This document shows positions 34,173 through 42,819 of a DNA stretch of 64,000 bases, in pieces (position 1 is the stretch's first letter; each line of letters opens with the position of its first letter). Source of the stretch: OCS155 cluster bacterium AG-333-G23 (GTDB lineage: Bacteria > Actinomycetota > Acidimicrobiia > Actinomarinales > Actinomarinaceae); contig QBZE01000001.1 in assembly GCA_003282445.1 (NCBI GenBank), positions 1 through 64,000 of the forward strand, written 5' to 3'. A program made the translations under genes and the position numbers. The notes beneath the pieces were generated by a model, which worked only from the letters and a program-made list of their open reading frames with translations, did not search any database and had not been told where the DNA came from.

Positions 34173-35636
34173 ATGGTAAAAGTAAATAAAAACAGAATAA
34201 ACGTATTAAACGATACAGAACCAGATATTAAATCAGGAGAATATGTTTTGTACTGGGTGCTTATGTACCGAAGAACAAGATATAACCATGCTTTGCAAAG
34301 AGCAATTGAATGGGCAAATGAATTAGAAAAACCATTACTTGTATTTGAACCACTACAACTTAAATATGAGTGGGCTAGTGATAGATTTCAACAATTCATA
34401 ATTGAAAGTATGAAAGATAGTTACGATGCGTACAGTAAATCAAAAGCAGGATATTTTCCATTTGTAGAAACTGCTGAAGGTGAACTAAATGGACTACTTG
34501 AAAGTCTTGCATCAAAGGCTTCTGTAGTTATTTCTGACGATTATCCAGCATATTTTATTCCACAAATGGCAGCGAAAGGAAAAGGAATTGTTACGTGTAA
34601 GTATGAAATAGTTGACTCCAATGGCTTAATGCCTATTCGATCAGCAGAGAAAGAATTTGTACGGGCACATGACTTTAGGAGAAATATGCATAAGAATATA
34701 GCAGAACATTTAGAATTCCCTCCTGAAGAAAACCCACTAACAAAACTCAAAACTACTTTTAATGAAGACGTAATAAAAGCAACTTTAAAAAAATGGAAAC
34801 CAACAAACTTTACCGATATAAATATTCCCGAGCTTGTCAGTGAGTTGCCTGTAGATAAAAATGTCAAGGCATCAAATATTACTGGAGGCTATAAAGCTGC
34901 CAAAGAAAGGATGGATAATTTTCTTGAAAATAGTTTTAATGATTACTCAGAAAGAAGAAGCCACCCTTCAGAAGATGTAGGTAGTGGGCTATCCCCATAT
35001 TTTCATTTTGGAAATCTTTCTTCTTATGAAGTATTTAAAAAGATTGTAGAAATGGAGGGCTGGAGTAAAGACAAAACAAATGAAAAAAAAGTTGGAAACA
35101 GAAGAGAGTGGTGGGGTATGTCTGAGAATGCAGAAGGGTTCTTAGACCAATTAATCACTTGGAGAGAAGTAGGTTTTCACACATGTGTGTACAAATCAAA
35201 TTATGATCAGTACGAGTCTTTACCGGAATGGGCATTAGAGACATTAGAAGAACACTCGAAAGACGAAAGAGAGCATATCTATACCTTTGAAGAGCTAGAA
35301 AATTCAAAAACGCACGATGAAATTTGGAACGCCGCCCAAAAGCAACTTAAAGAAGAAGGCATAATTCAGAATTATTTACGAATGTTATGGGGTAAAAAAA
35401 TCTTAGAATGGACTGAACATCCTAAAACAGCATTAAATTACATGATTCAACTAAACAATAAATATGCTTTAGATGGAAGAGATCCTAATTCCTATTCAGG
35501 AATATTTTGGACTCTAGGCAGATATGACAGAGCATGGGGCCCAGAAAGACCTATTTTTGGGAAAATAAGATATATGACATCTGACTCAACAGCTAAAAAA
35601 TTTAATTTATCAGGCTATTTAGAAAAATGGTCTTAA
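34173..35636 (+). CDS. phr: Class II CPD photolyase
   Basis: Light-driven repair of cyclobutane pyrimidine dimers using FAD. The 487-residue protein follows the class II pattern: VLYWVLMYRRTRYNHALQRA at residues 27-46, SGLSPYFHFGNLSSYEVF (about 269-286), FLDQLITWREVGFH and the C-terminal GRDPNSYSGIFWTLGRYDRAW with FAD-pocket residues. Shares a divergent regulatory region with the rhodopsin, a sensible pairing of light use and light damage repair. Confidence 0.93.
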   Translation: MVKVNKNRINVLNDTEPDIKSGEYVLYWVLMYRRTRYNHALQRAIEWANELEKPLLVFEPLQLKYEWASDRFQQFIIESMKDSYDAYSKSKAGYFPFVETAEGELNGLLESLASKASVVISDDYPAYFIPQMAAKGKGIVTCKYEIVDSNGLMPIRSAEKEFVRAHDFRRNMHKNIAEHLEFPPEENPLTKLKTTFNEDVIKATLKKWKPTNFTDINIPELVSELPVDKNVKASNITGGYKAAKERMDNFLENSFNDYSERRSHPSEDVGSGLSPYFHFGNLSSYEVFKKIVEMEGWSKDKTNEKKVGNRREWWGMSENAEGFLDQLITWREVGFHTCVYKSNYDQYESLPEWALETLEEHSKDEREHIYTFEELENSKTHDEIWNAAQKQLKEEGIIQNYLRMLWGKKILEWTEHPKTALNYMIQLNNKYALDGRDPNSYSGIFWTLGRYDRAWGPERPIFGKIRYMTSDSTAKKFNLSGYLEKWS

Positions 35637-35655
35637 TTTAGATTAAAAAAACTAT

Positions 35656-36975
35656 CTAAACTTGGGCAAAAGAATTCAATATTTGATTTAATCCATCTTT
35701 CGCATCAGAAAAGAGCATTTTAGTATTTTCATTAACAAATAAAGGATTTGCAATACCTGCATAACCTGGTGACATTGACCTCTTAATAACCACAACCTGT
35801 TTTGATTTATCTGCATCTAATATTGGCATTCCATATATAGGAGAGTCTGGATTATTACGGGCACTTGGATTTACTACATCATTTGCACCAACAATTAAAC
35901 AAACATCTGAATCAGAGAAATCTTTATTGATTTCATCCATTTCAATCAAATCTTCATAATCAATATCAACTTCTGCTAATAGAACATTCATATGTCCTGG
36001 CATACGACCAGCTACTGGATGAATTGCAAATTTTACTTGGATTCCCATATTTTTTAGCATGTCAGTTAGATCTTTAACTGAAGATTGTGCTTGAGCTACA
36101 GCCATTCCATAACCTGGGACGATGATAACTTTTTCCGCATAACTTAGGCTAATGGCAACATCTTCAGGAGTTGTGGAAACAGGGTCCTTACTGTATTCGT
36201 TATCTGTATTTGAAACATTTCCAAAACCTCCTTTAAGAACATTAAGAATATTTCGATTCATAGACTCACACATTAATAGTGTCAGAATAATTCCTGATGC
36301 TCCAACCAAAGACCCACCAATAATCAAAATAACATTTGAAACTATAAACCCTGCGGACATTGCTGCTACTCCAGATAAAGAGTTAAGCAAAGCTACAACG
36401 ACAGGCATATCAGCACCTCCAATAAGGACAACACGAAGGGCTCCTAAAAGAAGGGCAACAATTGCCAAGTATGTAAAAGATGCTTTGTCAAAGATATAAA
36501 ATACCAGCAGTCCTAGAAACATTAAGCTGGTGATGTTAACCAACAATAGATAACCACTCTTAATATTTAATTTATTTCGAAGTTTTAATACTGCTATAAA
36601 GCTTCCACTAATAGTTATGCTTCCGAGTATCAAAGAAAAAATTGATATAGTACTTGATTCATTGAAATTTAAATCTACAAAAGCAATAAGTGCAGATGCT
36701 CCTCCACCAAGTCCATTAAAAAGAGCAACCAACTCTGGCATCTCAGTCATTTTAATCAACCTTGCTAAAATAGCCCCAACTAGGAACCCTCCTAAGATGA
36801 CCGACCAAAACAATAAATTATTAAGTTCAATATTTGTATAAATTGTAAGAGCAACTCCTACCAGCATTCCAGTTGCTGCTAATATATTTGCATTTCTAGC
36901 TGTACTGGGTTTTGTAAATAATTTAAATGAAGATACAAAAAATAAAGCCGACAAAAGAATTAACACTTCAGTCAT
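35656..36975 (-). CDS. pntB: NAD(P) transhydrogenase subunit beta
   Basis: Membrane and NADP-binding subunit of proton-translocating transhydrogenase, 439 residues. About nine membrane helices are followed by the NADP-binding domain with PGYGMAVAQAQ (about 286), FAIHPVAGRMPGHMNVLLAE and VNPSARNNPDSPIYGMP. ATG 36975 is chosen; it follows AGGAAA and overlaps the end of the preceding subunit gene. The enzyme uses the proton gradient to make NADPH from NADH. Last gene of a three-gene operon. Confidence 0.93.
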   Translation of the reverse strand: MTEVLILLSALFFVSSFKLFTKPSTARNANILAATGMLVGVALTIYTNIELNNLLFWSVILGGFLVGAILARLIKMTEMPELVALFNGLGGGASALIAFVDLNFNESSTISIFSLILGSITISGSFIAVLKLRNKLNIKSGYLLLVNITSLMFLGLLVFYIFDKASFTYLAIVALLLGALRVVLIGGADMPVVVALLNSLSGVAAMSAGFIVSNVILIIGGSLVGASGIILTLLMCESMNRNILNVLKGGFGNVSNTDNEYSKDPVSTTPEDVAISLSYAEKVIIVPGYGMAVAQAQSSVKDLTDMLKNMGIQVKFAIHPVAGRMPGHMNVLLAEVDIDYEDLIEMDEINKDFSDSDVCLIVGANDVVNPSARNNPDSPIYGMPILDADKSKQVVVIKRSMSPGYAGIANPLFVNENTKMLFSDAKDGLNQILNSFAQV

Positions 36976-37258
36976 TTTTTTTCCTAAACATTTCAAGCAT
37001 CCTATTCGTAACAAGGAACCCACCAACTATGTTTATAGTTGCAAAAGCAATAGCAATATAAACAAGAGTTATTAAAAATTCATTTGAGCCAAGCTTTTCC
37101 ACAAATGTAAGAGCAGCGATAATTGTAATCCCTGAAATTGCATTGGATCCAGACATTAAAGGAGTGTGAAGAGTCTGAGGTATTTTTGATATAAGCTCGT
37201 AACCTAGAAAGCCAGCCAGAATGGTAGTTAATAAAAGGAAAAAAAACTCAGATTCCAT
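36968..37258 (-). CDS. pntAB: NAD(P) transhydrogenase subunit alpha, membrane part
   Basis: A 96-residue protein with three membrane helices corresponding to the C-terminal membrane domain of PntA, encoded separately as in many actinobacteria. The stretch TLHTPLMSGSNAISGI is the family signature. AGGAG six bases before ATG 37258 decides the start; a TTG two codons upstream is possible. Overlaps pntB by eight bases. Confidence 0.92.
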   Translation of the reverse strand: MESEFFFLLLTTILAGFLGYELISKIPQTLHTPLMSGSNAISGITIIAALTFVEKLGSNEFLITLVYIAIAFATINIVGGFLVTNRMLEMFRKKND

Positions 37259-37260
37259 AA

Positions 37261-38322
37261 TCAACTCCTTTCTTTATTTTTTGGATACATTTTTGAGCCT
37301 TGGATTACTTCATCATTTTCATCTTCAATTAAAAGCTCTACAAAATGTCTAATATTCTCTGAATATAACTTTGAGGCATCTTCTTTTACAAGCTCTAAAA
37401 TTTTTGTGTTTCCATCAATTAATATACCGTTTTTATTAACGACTTTATTTCTCACAGTTCCTTCACAATTACCGCCACTATTTGCAGAGGTATCAATTAT
37501 TAAACAATCTTTCTTTAAATTCTTCATCATTTTATTCGTAATAAGAATTGGAGCTTTCTTTCCAGGAACATGAGCAAAAGTAAAAATTAAATCACTTCTT
37601 TCTAATTGAGAGAGGAGTTCTTTTTGTAATTCTTTCTCTTCTTTATTAGAAAGTTCTTTTGCATAAACTCCATCATGTGAACTAAAAGATGTTTTTATGA
37701 ACTTTCCACCCAAACTTAGTACTTGTTCTTCTACTTCAGCACGAACATCATAAGCCCATACTTGAGCGCCAAGTCTTTTTGCAGTTGCTATCCCTTGAAG
37801 ACCAGCAACACCTACACCCAATACAGTTACAACCACTGGCGGCAAGGTTCCCGCTGCGGTTGTCATCATTGGGAATACTTTTGGGTACTTATTTGCTGCA
37901 TAAACTACAGATGCATATCCGACTAAATTTGCTTGGGACGATAAAGCATCCATATTCTGGGCTCTTGAGATCCTTGGCAAACTAAAAAAAGAATATATTT
38001 CAAGAAGTTCTTTATTATCTAACTTCTCAATTTTTTTAATATCTGAGGGGTTATAAATCCCTAAAATTTTAGTTGGCTTCTTTATCTTTTTTAAAAGTTT
38101 CTCTTCAATTGGATTAACTGAGCAAAGAATGTCTGCGTTTAATAAATCTTTTTCAGCTACAATATTTAAATTTTTACAATCTGATTTTTTAGTAGTTGTT
38201 TTAGATAAGAAATTTTTTGTTGTTAGAGTTTTTATTTTTTTTTGATTGTATCCATCTAGTGAATTTTGATGAATAGGCAATCGCGGATCATCCTTCTCAA
38301 GAATAAAAGCTACTTTTTTCAT
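37261..38322 (-). CDS. pntAA: NAD(P) transhydrogenase subunit alpha, NAD-binding part
   Basis: Soluble NAD(H)-binding subunit, 353 residues. It has RISRAQNMDALSSQANLVGY (about 119-138), the Rossmann motif GVGVAGLQGIATAKRLGA with VWAYDVR, and AHVPGKKAPILIT. The N-terminal 100 residues are diverged and shorter than in typical PntA. Start at ATG 38322 (MKKVAFILEKDD matches the family start). First gene of pntAA-pntAB-pntB. Confidence 0.92.
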   Translation of the reverse strand: MKKVAFILEKDDPRLPIHQNSLDGYNQKKIKTLTTKNFLSKTTTKKSDCKNLNIVAEKDLLNADILCSVNPIEEKLLKKIKKPTKILGIYNPSDIKKIEKLDNKELLEIYSFFSLPRISRAQNMDALSSQANLVGYASVVYAANKYPKVFPMMTTAAGTLPPVVVTVLGVGVAGLQGIATAKRLGAQVWAYDVRAEVEEQVLSLGGKFIKTSFSSHDGVYAKELSNKEEKELQKELLSQLERSDLIFTFAHVPGKKAPILITNKMMKNLKKDCLIIDTSANSGGNCEGTVRNKVVNKNGILIDGNTKILELVKEDASKLYSENIRHFVELLIEDENDEVIQGSKMYPKNKERS

Positions 38323-38432
38323 ACTATTCAATACTAAAAGAGTAATAATGTTTAACAAAAATTTAATATATACAATTTATCCAAACAAATACATTCCCCT
38401 ACAATTTTCAAATATTAAAAAAAGGATTAAAA

Positions 38433-38969
38433 ATGAAACTAAAAATTGGAGACAAAATTGATGAAATGTCTTTACCCTCAATTGATGGAACCACATTTGA
38501 TTTAGCTAATTTGAAGGGAAAGAAAGCATTAATCTCTTTCTATAGATACTCTTCATGTCCATTTTGTCATTTAAGAATCAATGAAACTATAAAAAATAAA
38601 AAAGAATTTGGAGATAATTTTGAAGCAGTTGCTATATTTGATTGCAAATTTGATGATTTAGTTAAATCTTCAAGAAAGCATGATGGCAAACTAACAATCC
38701 TTTGTGATGATGACCGACAGTACTTTGACAAATTTAGTGTTCAGAACAGCATATTAAAAGTGACTTTTGGAATACTTTTTAGAGTTGATAGGATGGTTGT
38801 TGCTTTGAGTAAAGGATTTAGCCCCCTTTCCAGTATGAGTGGTGCTTTTTTTGGCGTACCAGCAGATATTTTAATTAATGAAGAAGGAATTGTAGAAAGA
38901 GTAATGTACGGTTCTCACACAGCTGACCATATACCTATGAAAGAAGTGATTGAATTTTCAAATGCCTGA
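38433..38969 (+). CDS. AhpC/TSA-family peroxiredoxin-like protein
   Basis: A 178-residue thioredoxin-fold protein with the motif FYRYSSCPFCHLRINE (about 36-51), giving a CxxC pair at the position of the redox site of the AhpC/TSA group. It probably reduces peroxides or thiols in the cytoplasm, though the CPFC pair also fits a thioredoxin-like reductase. Good ribosome binding site AAAGGA. Diverges from the transhydrogenase operon. Confidence 0.75.
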   Translation: MKLKIGDKIDEMSLPSIDGTTFDLANLKGKKALISFYRYSSCPFCHLRINETIKNKKEFGDNFEAVAIFDCKFDDLVKSSRKHDGKLTILCDDDRQYFDKFSVQNSILKVTFGILFRVDRMVVALSKGFSPLSSMSGAFFGVPADILINEEGIVERVMYGSHTADHIPMKEVIEFSNA

Positions 38970-38990
38970 TAAAGTAGTAGGAATATCTTA

Positions 38991-39257
38991 TTAATTATCA
39001 GCTTTGTTTCGTTCACTTATAATTAAAAATAAAATTATACTTTGAAAAAATGTAGTTAAAAAATTAGTAGCCATTAAAGGAATATCATTCAACACAACAC
39101 CATAGGTAAACCAAGACAGCGAAGCTAAAAACAAACAAATATAAGTTAAAAGCGATAAACCGCTTACATCACGAGTTTTAATTGTTTTAATAGCTTGTGG
39201 TAAAAATGAAACAGCTGAAAAAAAAGTTGCAAAATAACCAAATATAATTAAATCCAT
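38991..39257 (-). CDS. SemiSWEET sugar transporter, copy 2
   Basis: An 88-residue three-helix SemiSWEET with FLPQAIKTIKTRDVSGLSLL (about 18-37), paralogous to the protein at 30573. Its ATG lies four bases after the 3' end of the tRNA-Ile gene on the same strand, so there is no room for an ordinary leader; processing of the tRNA would leave an almost leaderless mRNA. Confidence 0.87.
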   Translation of the reverse strand: MDLIIFGYFATFFSAVSFLPQAIKTIKTRDVSGLSLLTYICLFLASLSWFTYGVVLNDIPLMATNFLTTFFQSIILFLIISERNKADN

Positions 39258-39261
39258 TTTG

Positions 39262-39336
39262 TGGGCCTAGTTAGATTTGAACTAACGACCTCATCCTTAT
39301 CAGGGATGCGCTCTAACCAGGCTGAGCTATAGGCCC
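39262..39336 (-). tRNA. tRNA-Ile (GAT)
   Basis: Complete cloverleaf of 75 bases on the minus strand: acceptor GGGCCTA/TAGGCCC, anticodon stem CATCC/GGATG around CTGATAA with anticodon GAT, T loop TTCAAAT. The 3' CCA is not encoded. Diverges from tRNA-Ala. Confidence 0.96.
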
Positions 39337-39425
39337 TTATGTCATATATACATTAGTAAGGAAAATAAAATATTTCTAAAATTTTTTCATTTACACTTAA
39401 ATAGAGGGCATAATATAAAAAGCGA

Positions 39426-39498
39426 GGGGATGTAGCTCAGTTGGAAGAGCACCTGCTTTGCAAGCAGGGGGTCGTGGGTTCAAGTCCCATCATCTCCA
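39426..39498 (+). tRNA. tRNA-Ala (TGC)
   Basis: Complete cloverleaf of 73 bases: acceptor GGGGATG/CATCTCC (with one G-U pair), anticodon loop TTTGCAA giving TGC, T arm GTGGGTTCAAGTCCCAT. A possible -10 box TAATAT (39411-39416) lies just upstream, with TTTACA (39390-39395) at a short 15-base spacing. Confidence 0.96.
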
Positions 39499-39518
39499 CA
39501 ATAAGGTAATCTAAATAT

Positions 39519-39713
39519 ATGGAAAATAAAAATTTTGATAACCTAAATGATGAAGAGCTCTCGGAACTAAAAGACTCTTTAGAAGAGACAATTCAGGACA
39601 GAAAAAGAAAACGTCAAGCTGCTTCTAAGAAAGCAATGGGAACAAAAGGAATTGCTACTGCTTGGATAATTATTGCAATACTCATCTCCATCTATAGGTA
39701 TATCTCTCTTTAA
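39519..39713 (+). CDS. Small single-helix membrane protein
   Basis: A 64-residue protein of unknown function: a helical acidic start LNDEELSELKDSLEETIQDR (residues 8-27), a basic stretch, then one membrane helix (about 43-61). The start resembles that of the protein at 17515. It ends immediately before the ATG of the next gene, so the two are coupled. Confidence 0.6.
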   Translation: MENKNFDNLNDEELSELKDSLEETIQDRKRKRQAASKKAMGTKGIATAWIIIAILISIYRYISL

Positions 39714-39947
39714 ATGGAAATTTTAATTGCTTTATTCATTGGTTTTATTATCTTCAGGTTTCTTAAGAACTCAATTGGTTCTTTAGCAAGTATTCCTCCT
39801 GAAATTGACCCAACAGATGTTTTAGAGACATCACAAGAGTTTATTTGCAATGCTTGTGGAACAGAACTTACGGTTAATCTTCAATCAGTAGTAGTAAATG
39901 AGCCGCCTAAACACTGCAAAGAAGAAATGACTCCAATAGAGGAATAA
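39714..39947 (+). CDS. Membrane-anchored zinc-ribbon-like protein
   Basis: A 77-residue protein with an N-terminal membrane helix (about 2-20) and a small domain bearing CNACGTEL (about 44-51) and HCKEE (about 66-70). The three cysteines and His could form a zinc knuckle facing the cytoplasm. No named family recognised. Starts on the base after the preceding stop. Confidence 0.6.
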   Translation: MEILIALFIGFIIFRFLKNSIGSLASIPPEIDPTDVLETSQEFICNACGTELTVNLQSVVVNEPPKHCKEEMTPIEE

Positions 39948-39957
39948 GAACTAGTAT

Positions 39958-40212
39958 TTATCGATACTCAGTTGTCATTATGAAGCCAACACCAATAAGG
40001 CCAAGTCCGCTCCATAAATACCATCTTGATACCGATCCAGGAAGTAGAGTCAGATAGTTTAATACAATAAGCAATACTCCAAGAACCATTAATGCAGTCA
40101 TAATTATTACATATGTTTTTGAAGACGGCCCTTTGTCACCAAAGGTCTGGGAAGATAGTTTTTTAGATTGAGTTGCTTGAGAGTTTTTAACTCTTTTTTT
40201 TGAAACAGGCAT
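39958..40212 (-). CDS. crgA: Cell division protein CrgA
   Basis: Actinobacterial septum-associated membrane protein, 84 residues. It has the usual MPVSKKRVK start, a basic linker and two membrane helices (about 32-50 and 62-79) ending in VGFIMTTEYR, as in the family. CrgA helps recruit other divisome proteins in mycobacteria. It is encoded near pknB and pstP, the common actinobacterial neighbourhood. Confidence 0.88.
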   Translation of the reverse strand: MPVSKKRVKNSQATQSKKLSSQTFGDKGPSSKTYVIIMTALMVLGVLLIVLNYLTLLPGSVSRWYLWSGLGLIGVGFIMTTEYR

Positions 40213-40226
40213 AAGGAGATTGTAAA

Positions 40227-41060
40227 CTAATTACTTTTAATTTCAATATATTTATTCTTAGAAATATTTAAAATCCCGTCTCTTTCAAGATCTTTGATTA
40301 ATTTATTTAAAGTAGTTTCTTTAATATTTAATTTTTTAGCCAGCTCAGAAGAGCGGACTTTTTTTGTATTGATTAATATATTTACAATTTGCCCCCTTTT
40401 TTGTCTATTTGAATTGTGAAAAGGTTCTTGTTGTTTTTTAGTTATCTTAATATATTTCATGCATTCTTGTTCTAAGGGGCAAATATTACATTTAGGATTA
40501 GTACTAGTACATATATAAGAACCTAAATCCATAAGAGCTTGATTAAAGTCTCTTGAATTGAAATGTTTTAGTAAGTCTTTTTCATTTTCTTCTATAAATT
40601 TATCAACATTATCTTTTTTAAAATATCTTTGTACCACTCTTTTAACGTTTGTATCAACTGTTATTACCTTTTCTCCATAAGCAAAGGAAAGTAAAGCAGA
40701 GTTTGTATACTTACCAACTCCCGGAAGCTCCATAAAGTTCGGATATAAATCATTAAATGATTTCTTACTTAATATTTTTGCTGATTCGTGAAGCCTTATT
40801 GCTCTATTGTTATAACCTAAACCTGACCAAAGTTTTAATATTTTCTTTTTTGAAGCTACTGCCATTTTTTCTGGATTTGGATATTCTGATATGAATTTTT
40901 TGTAGTATTTATTAGCTCTATCTAGCTGAGTCTGTTGAGATAAAATCTCAATTAAATATATCTTCCAAGGATCATTAGTTTTTCTCCATGAGAAATTTCT
41001 AGCATTATTTTTGTACCAAGATCTAATATTATCTTTAAAATGAGAAACTTCAGTCTTCAA
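40227..41060 (-). CDS. mutY: A/G-specific adenine glycosylase MutY
   Basis: Removes adenine paired with 8-oxoguanine. The 277-residue protein has EILSQQTQ (catalytic Glu near 33), the helix-hairpin-helix LPGVGKYTNSALL, the VDTNVKRV motif with catalytic Asp, and a [4Fe-4S] cluster C-x6-C-x2-C-x5-C (CTSTNPKCNICPLEQEC). The C-terminal NUDIX-like domain that recognises 8-oxoG is missing; instead residues about 215-277 look like a winged helix (VRSSELAKKLNIKETTLNKL). Overlaps pknB by 11 bases. Confidence 0.88.
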   Translation of the reverse strand: MKTEVSHFKDNIRSWYKNNARNFSWRKTNDPWKIYLIEILSQQTQLDRANKYYKKFISEYPNPEKMAVASKKKILKLWSGLGYNNRAIRLHESAKILSKKSFNDLYPNFMELPGVGKYTNSALLSFAYGEKVITVDTNVKRVVQRYFKKDNVDKFIEENEKDLLKHFNSRDFNQALMDLGSYICTSTNPKCNICPLEQECMKYIKITKKQQEPFHNSNRQKRGQIVNILINTKKVRSSELAKKLNIKETTLNKLIKDLERDGILNISKNKYIEIKSN

Positions 41061-42819
41061 AAGTCAATTCTATTGGAGACTCTGGATCAGTTAACTCTCC
41101 ACCTCTTGGAATCTGCTTAACTATTCTTCCATTTGTATCACCAGAAACGGAAGCTACTAGTCCAGCTTCTTCTAATAGATTTAATGCTTCTTGATAATTC
41201 AATCCTTCAACTTCAGGAACTTCTATTTTTATTCCAAGAGAGACAATAACACTAATTATTTGATCCGGAGTTACTATTTCACCTGCTTCAGGCAGGGTAT
41301 GTGAAACAAGACCTACTGAAACGTCTTCAGAGTATTCTTCAACAAACTCATACTCTAGCCCTAAAGTTTCAAGTATTTGAATAGCATCAACAAGAGACTT
41401 TCTTGATAAATCACTAATTTCAATTAGGCTAGGTCCATTTGATACAACTAAGTCAACACTTGAGCCAGGACTCATTTTAGTTCCAGCGACTGGATTTTGA
41501 GAAATAATAAAACCTCTAGGGATATCATCATTGTTTACTTCAATTGTCTGACCTAAAGTAAAACCATTCTGTTCGATAATGTAAATAGCTCTAGCTGTTT
41601 CTAAGTCAATGATATAGGGAATTGGAAAGGCCTCAGGTCCTACTGAGACAATAATAGTTACTAAAGTATCAGGATTTGTTATTGTATTTGCTAATGGCTG
41701 CGTACGAATGACAGCTCCCGATGGAACGTTTGGATCAGCAGAATTTTCTATACCAACTTTAAACCCCAAAGCTTGAAGGTCATTGAGAGCCTCTGCTTGA
41801 TCACTGCCAGTTAGGTCTGGTATTTCTATTAAGGTAGGAGCACCACCATCTACAGGAAGTCCATCAAATATTTGAGATAGAGTCCAAAAAGTTCCTAGTA
41901 CTAATCCTATTGAAACAATTAAAGCAGGAAGAGTAAATTTATATTTAATTTTAGGGTTTGTAAGATCAACCAAACTTTCTTGAGTTTGCACCATTTCCAA
42001 TTGGTTTCTTTGCTGCAGCAAAACAGCTCTTAAATCCTCTGCAGTTTTAAATCTGTCCCTTGGTGTTTTATGAAGTAGTTTCAATATTGCATTTTCAATT
42101 CCTCTTGGTAGGTCTTGTCTATATTTAGATGGCTTTTCTGGCTTTTCTGTTAAATGTTTTGTTGCTGTGGCTATTGGAGTATCAGCTTCAAAAGGAGGGC
42201 TTCCTGTAATCAACTCATAAAGAACAGTACCTAAGGAGTAAAGATCTGATCCAACAGATACAGCTTTTCCTTGAGCTTGTTCAGGCGATATATAACTTGC
42301 TGTTCCTAATATTGAACCAGTTTTAGTAATGTCACTTTCTTCATCTTGAATGGAAACTATACCGAAATCAGTTACCTTTACTTTACCGCTTGGGGTAATC
42401 ATTATATTTCCTGGTTTTATATCTCTGTGAACAAGACCTTGTGAGTGGGCTGCTTGGAGTCCATTTGCAACTTGCGCACCTATAAATAAAACATCGCTTA
42501 AACTTATAGTTTTTCTATTTGAAATAATTGACGTCAAAGTATTTCCTTCAATGTATTCCATTACAAAGTAAGGCTCTTCTTCAATACCCCAGTCAAAAAT
42601 TTGTACAATATTTGGATGATTTAAATTTGCTGCTGTTTGAGCCTCTCTTTTAAATCTTTCAACAAATGTAGTTTGTTCTACATAATTAGGTTTAAGTGTT
42701 TTTATTGCAACCATTCTCTCTAACTGCATATCCTTTGCTTTATAAACAAAAGCCATTCCACCCTCACCGAGCAATTCAACTATTTCATATCTATCTTTAA
42801 TTAATTGACCAATTTTCAT
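41050..42819 (-). CDS. pknB: PASTA-domain serine/threonine kinase
   Basis: Membrane kinase of 589 residues sensing cell wall fragments. The cytoplasmic kinase (about 10-275) has LLGEGGMAFVYKA, VAIKTLK, VHRDIKPGN, TDFGIVS and the SPEQAQG segment, so it is active-type. One membrane helix (about 297-318) leads to four PASTA repeats outside. Coupled by a four-base overlap to the pstP gene upstream; together they form a phosphorylation switch over cell wall growth and division. Confidence 0.94.
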   Translation of the reverse strand: MKIGQLIKDRYEIVELLGEGGMAFVYKAKDMQLERMVAIKTLKPNYVEQTTFVERFKREAQTAANLNHPNIVQIFDWGIEEEPYFVMEYIEGNTLTSIISNRKTISLSDVLFIGAQVANGLQAAHSQGLVHRDIKPGNIMITPSGKVKVTDFGIVSIQDEESDITKTGSILGTASYISPEQAQGKAVSVGSDLYSLGTVLYELITGSPPFEADTPIATATKHLTEKPEKPSKYRQDLPRGIENAILKLLHKTPRDRFKTAEDLRAVLLQQRNQLEMVQTQESLVDLTNPKIKYKFTLPALIVSIGLVLGTFWTLSQIFDGLPVDGGAPTLIEIPDLTGSDQAEALNDLQALGFKVGIENSADPNVPSGAVIRTQPLANTITNPDTLVTIIVSVGPEAFPIPYIIDLETARAIYIIEQNGFTLGQTIEVNNDDIPRGFIISQNPVAGTKMSPGSSVDLVVSNGPSLIEISDLSRKSLVDAIQILETLGLEYEFVEEYSEDVSVGLVSHTLPEAGEIVTPDQIISVIVSLGIKIEVPEVEGLNYQEALNLLEEAGLVASVSGDTNGRIVKQIPRGGELTDPESPIELTFED

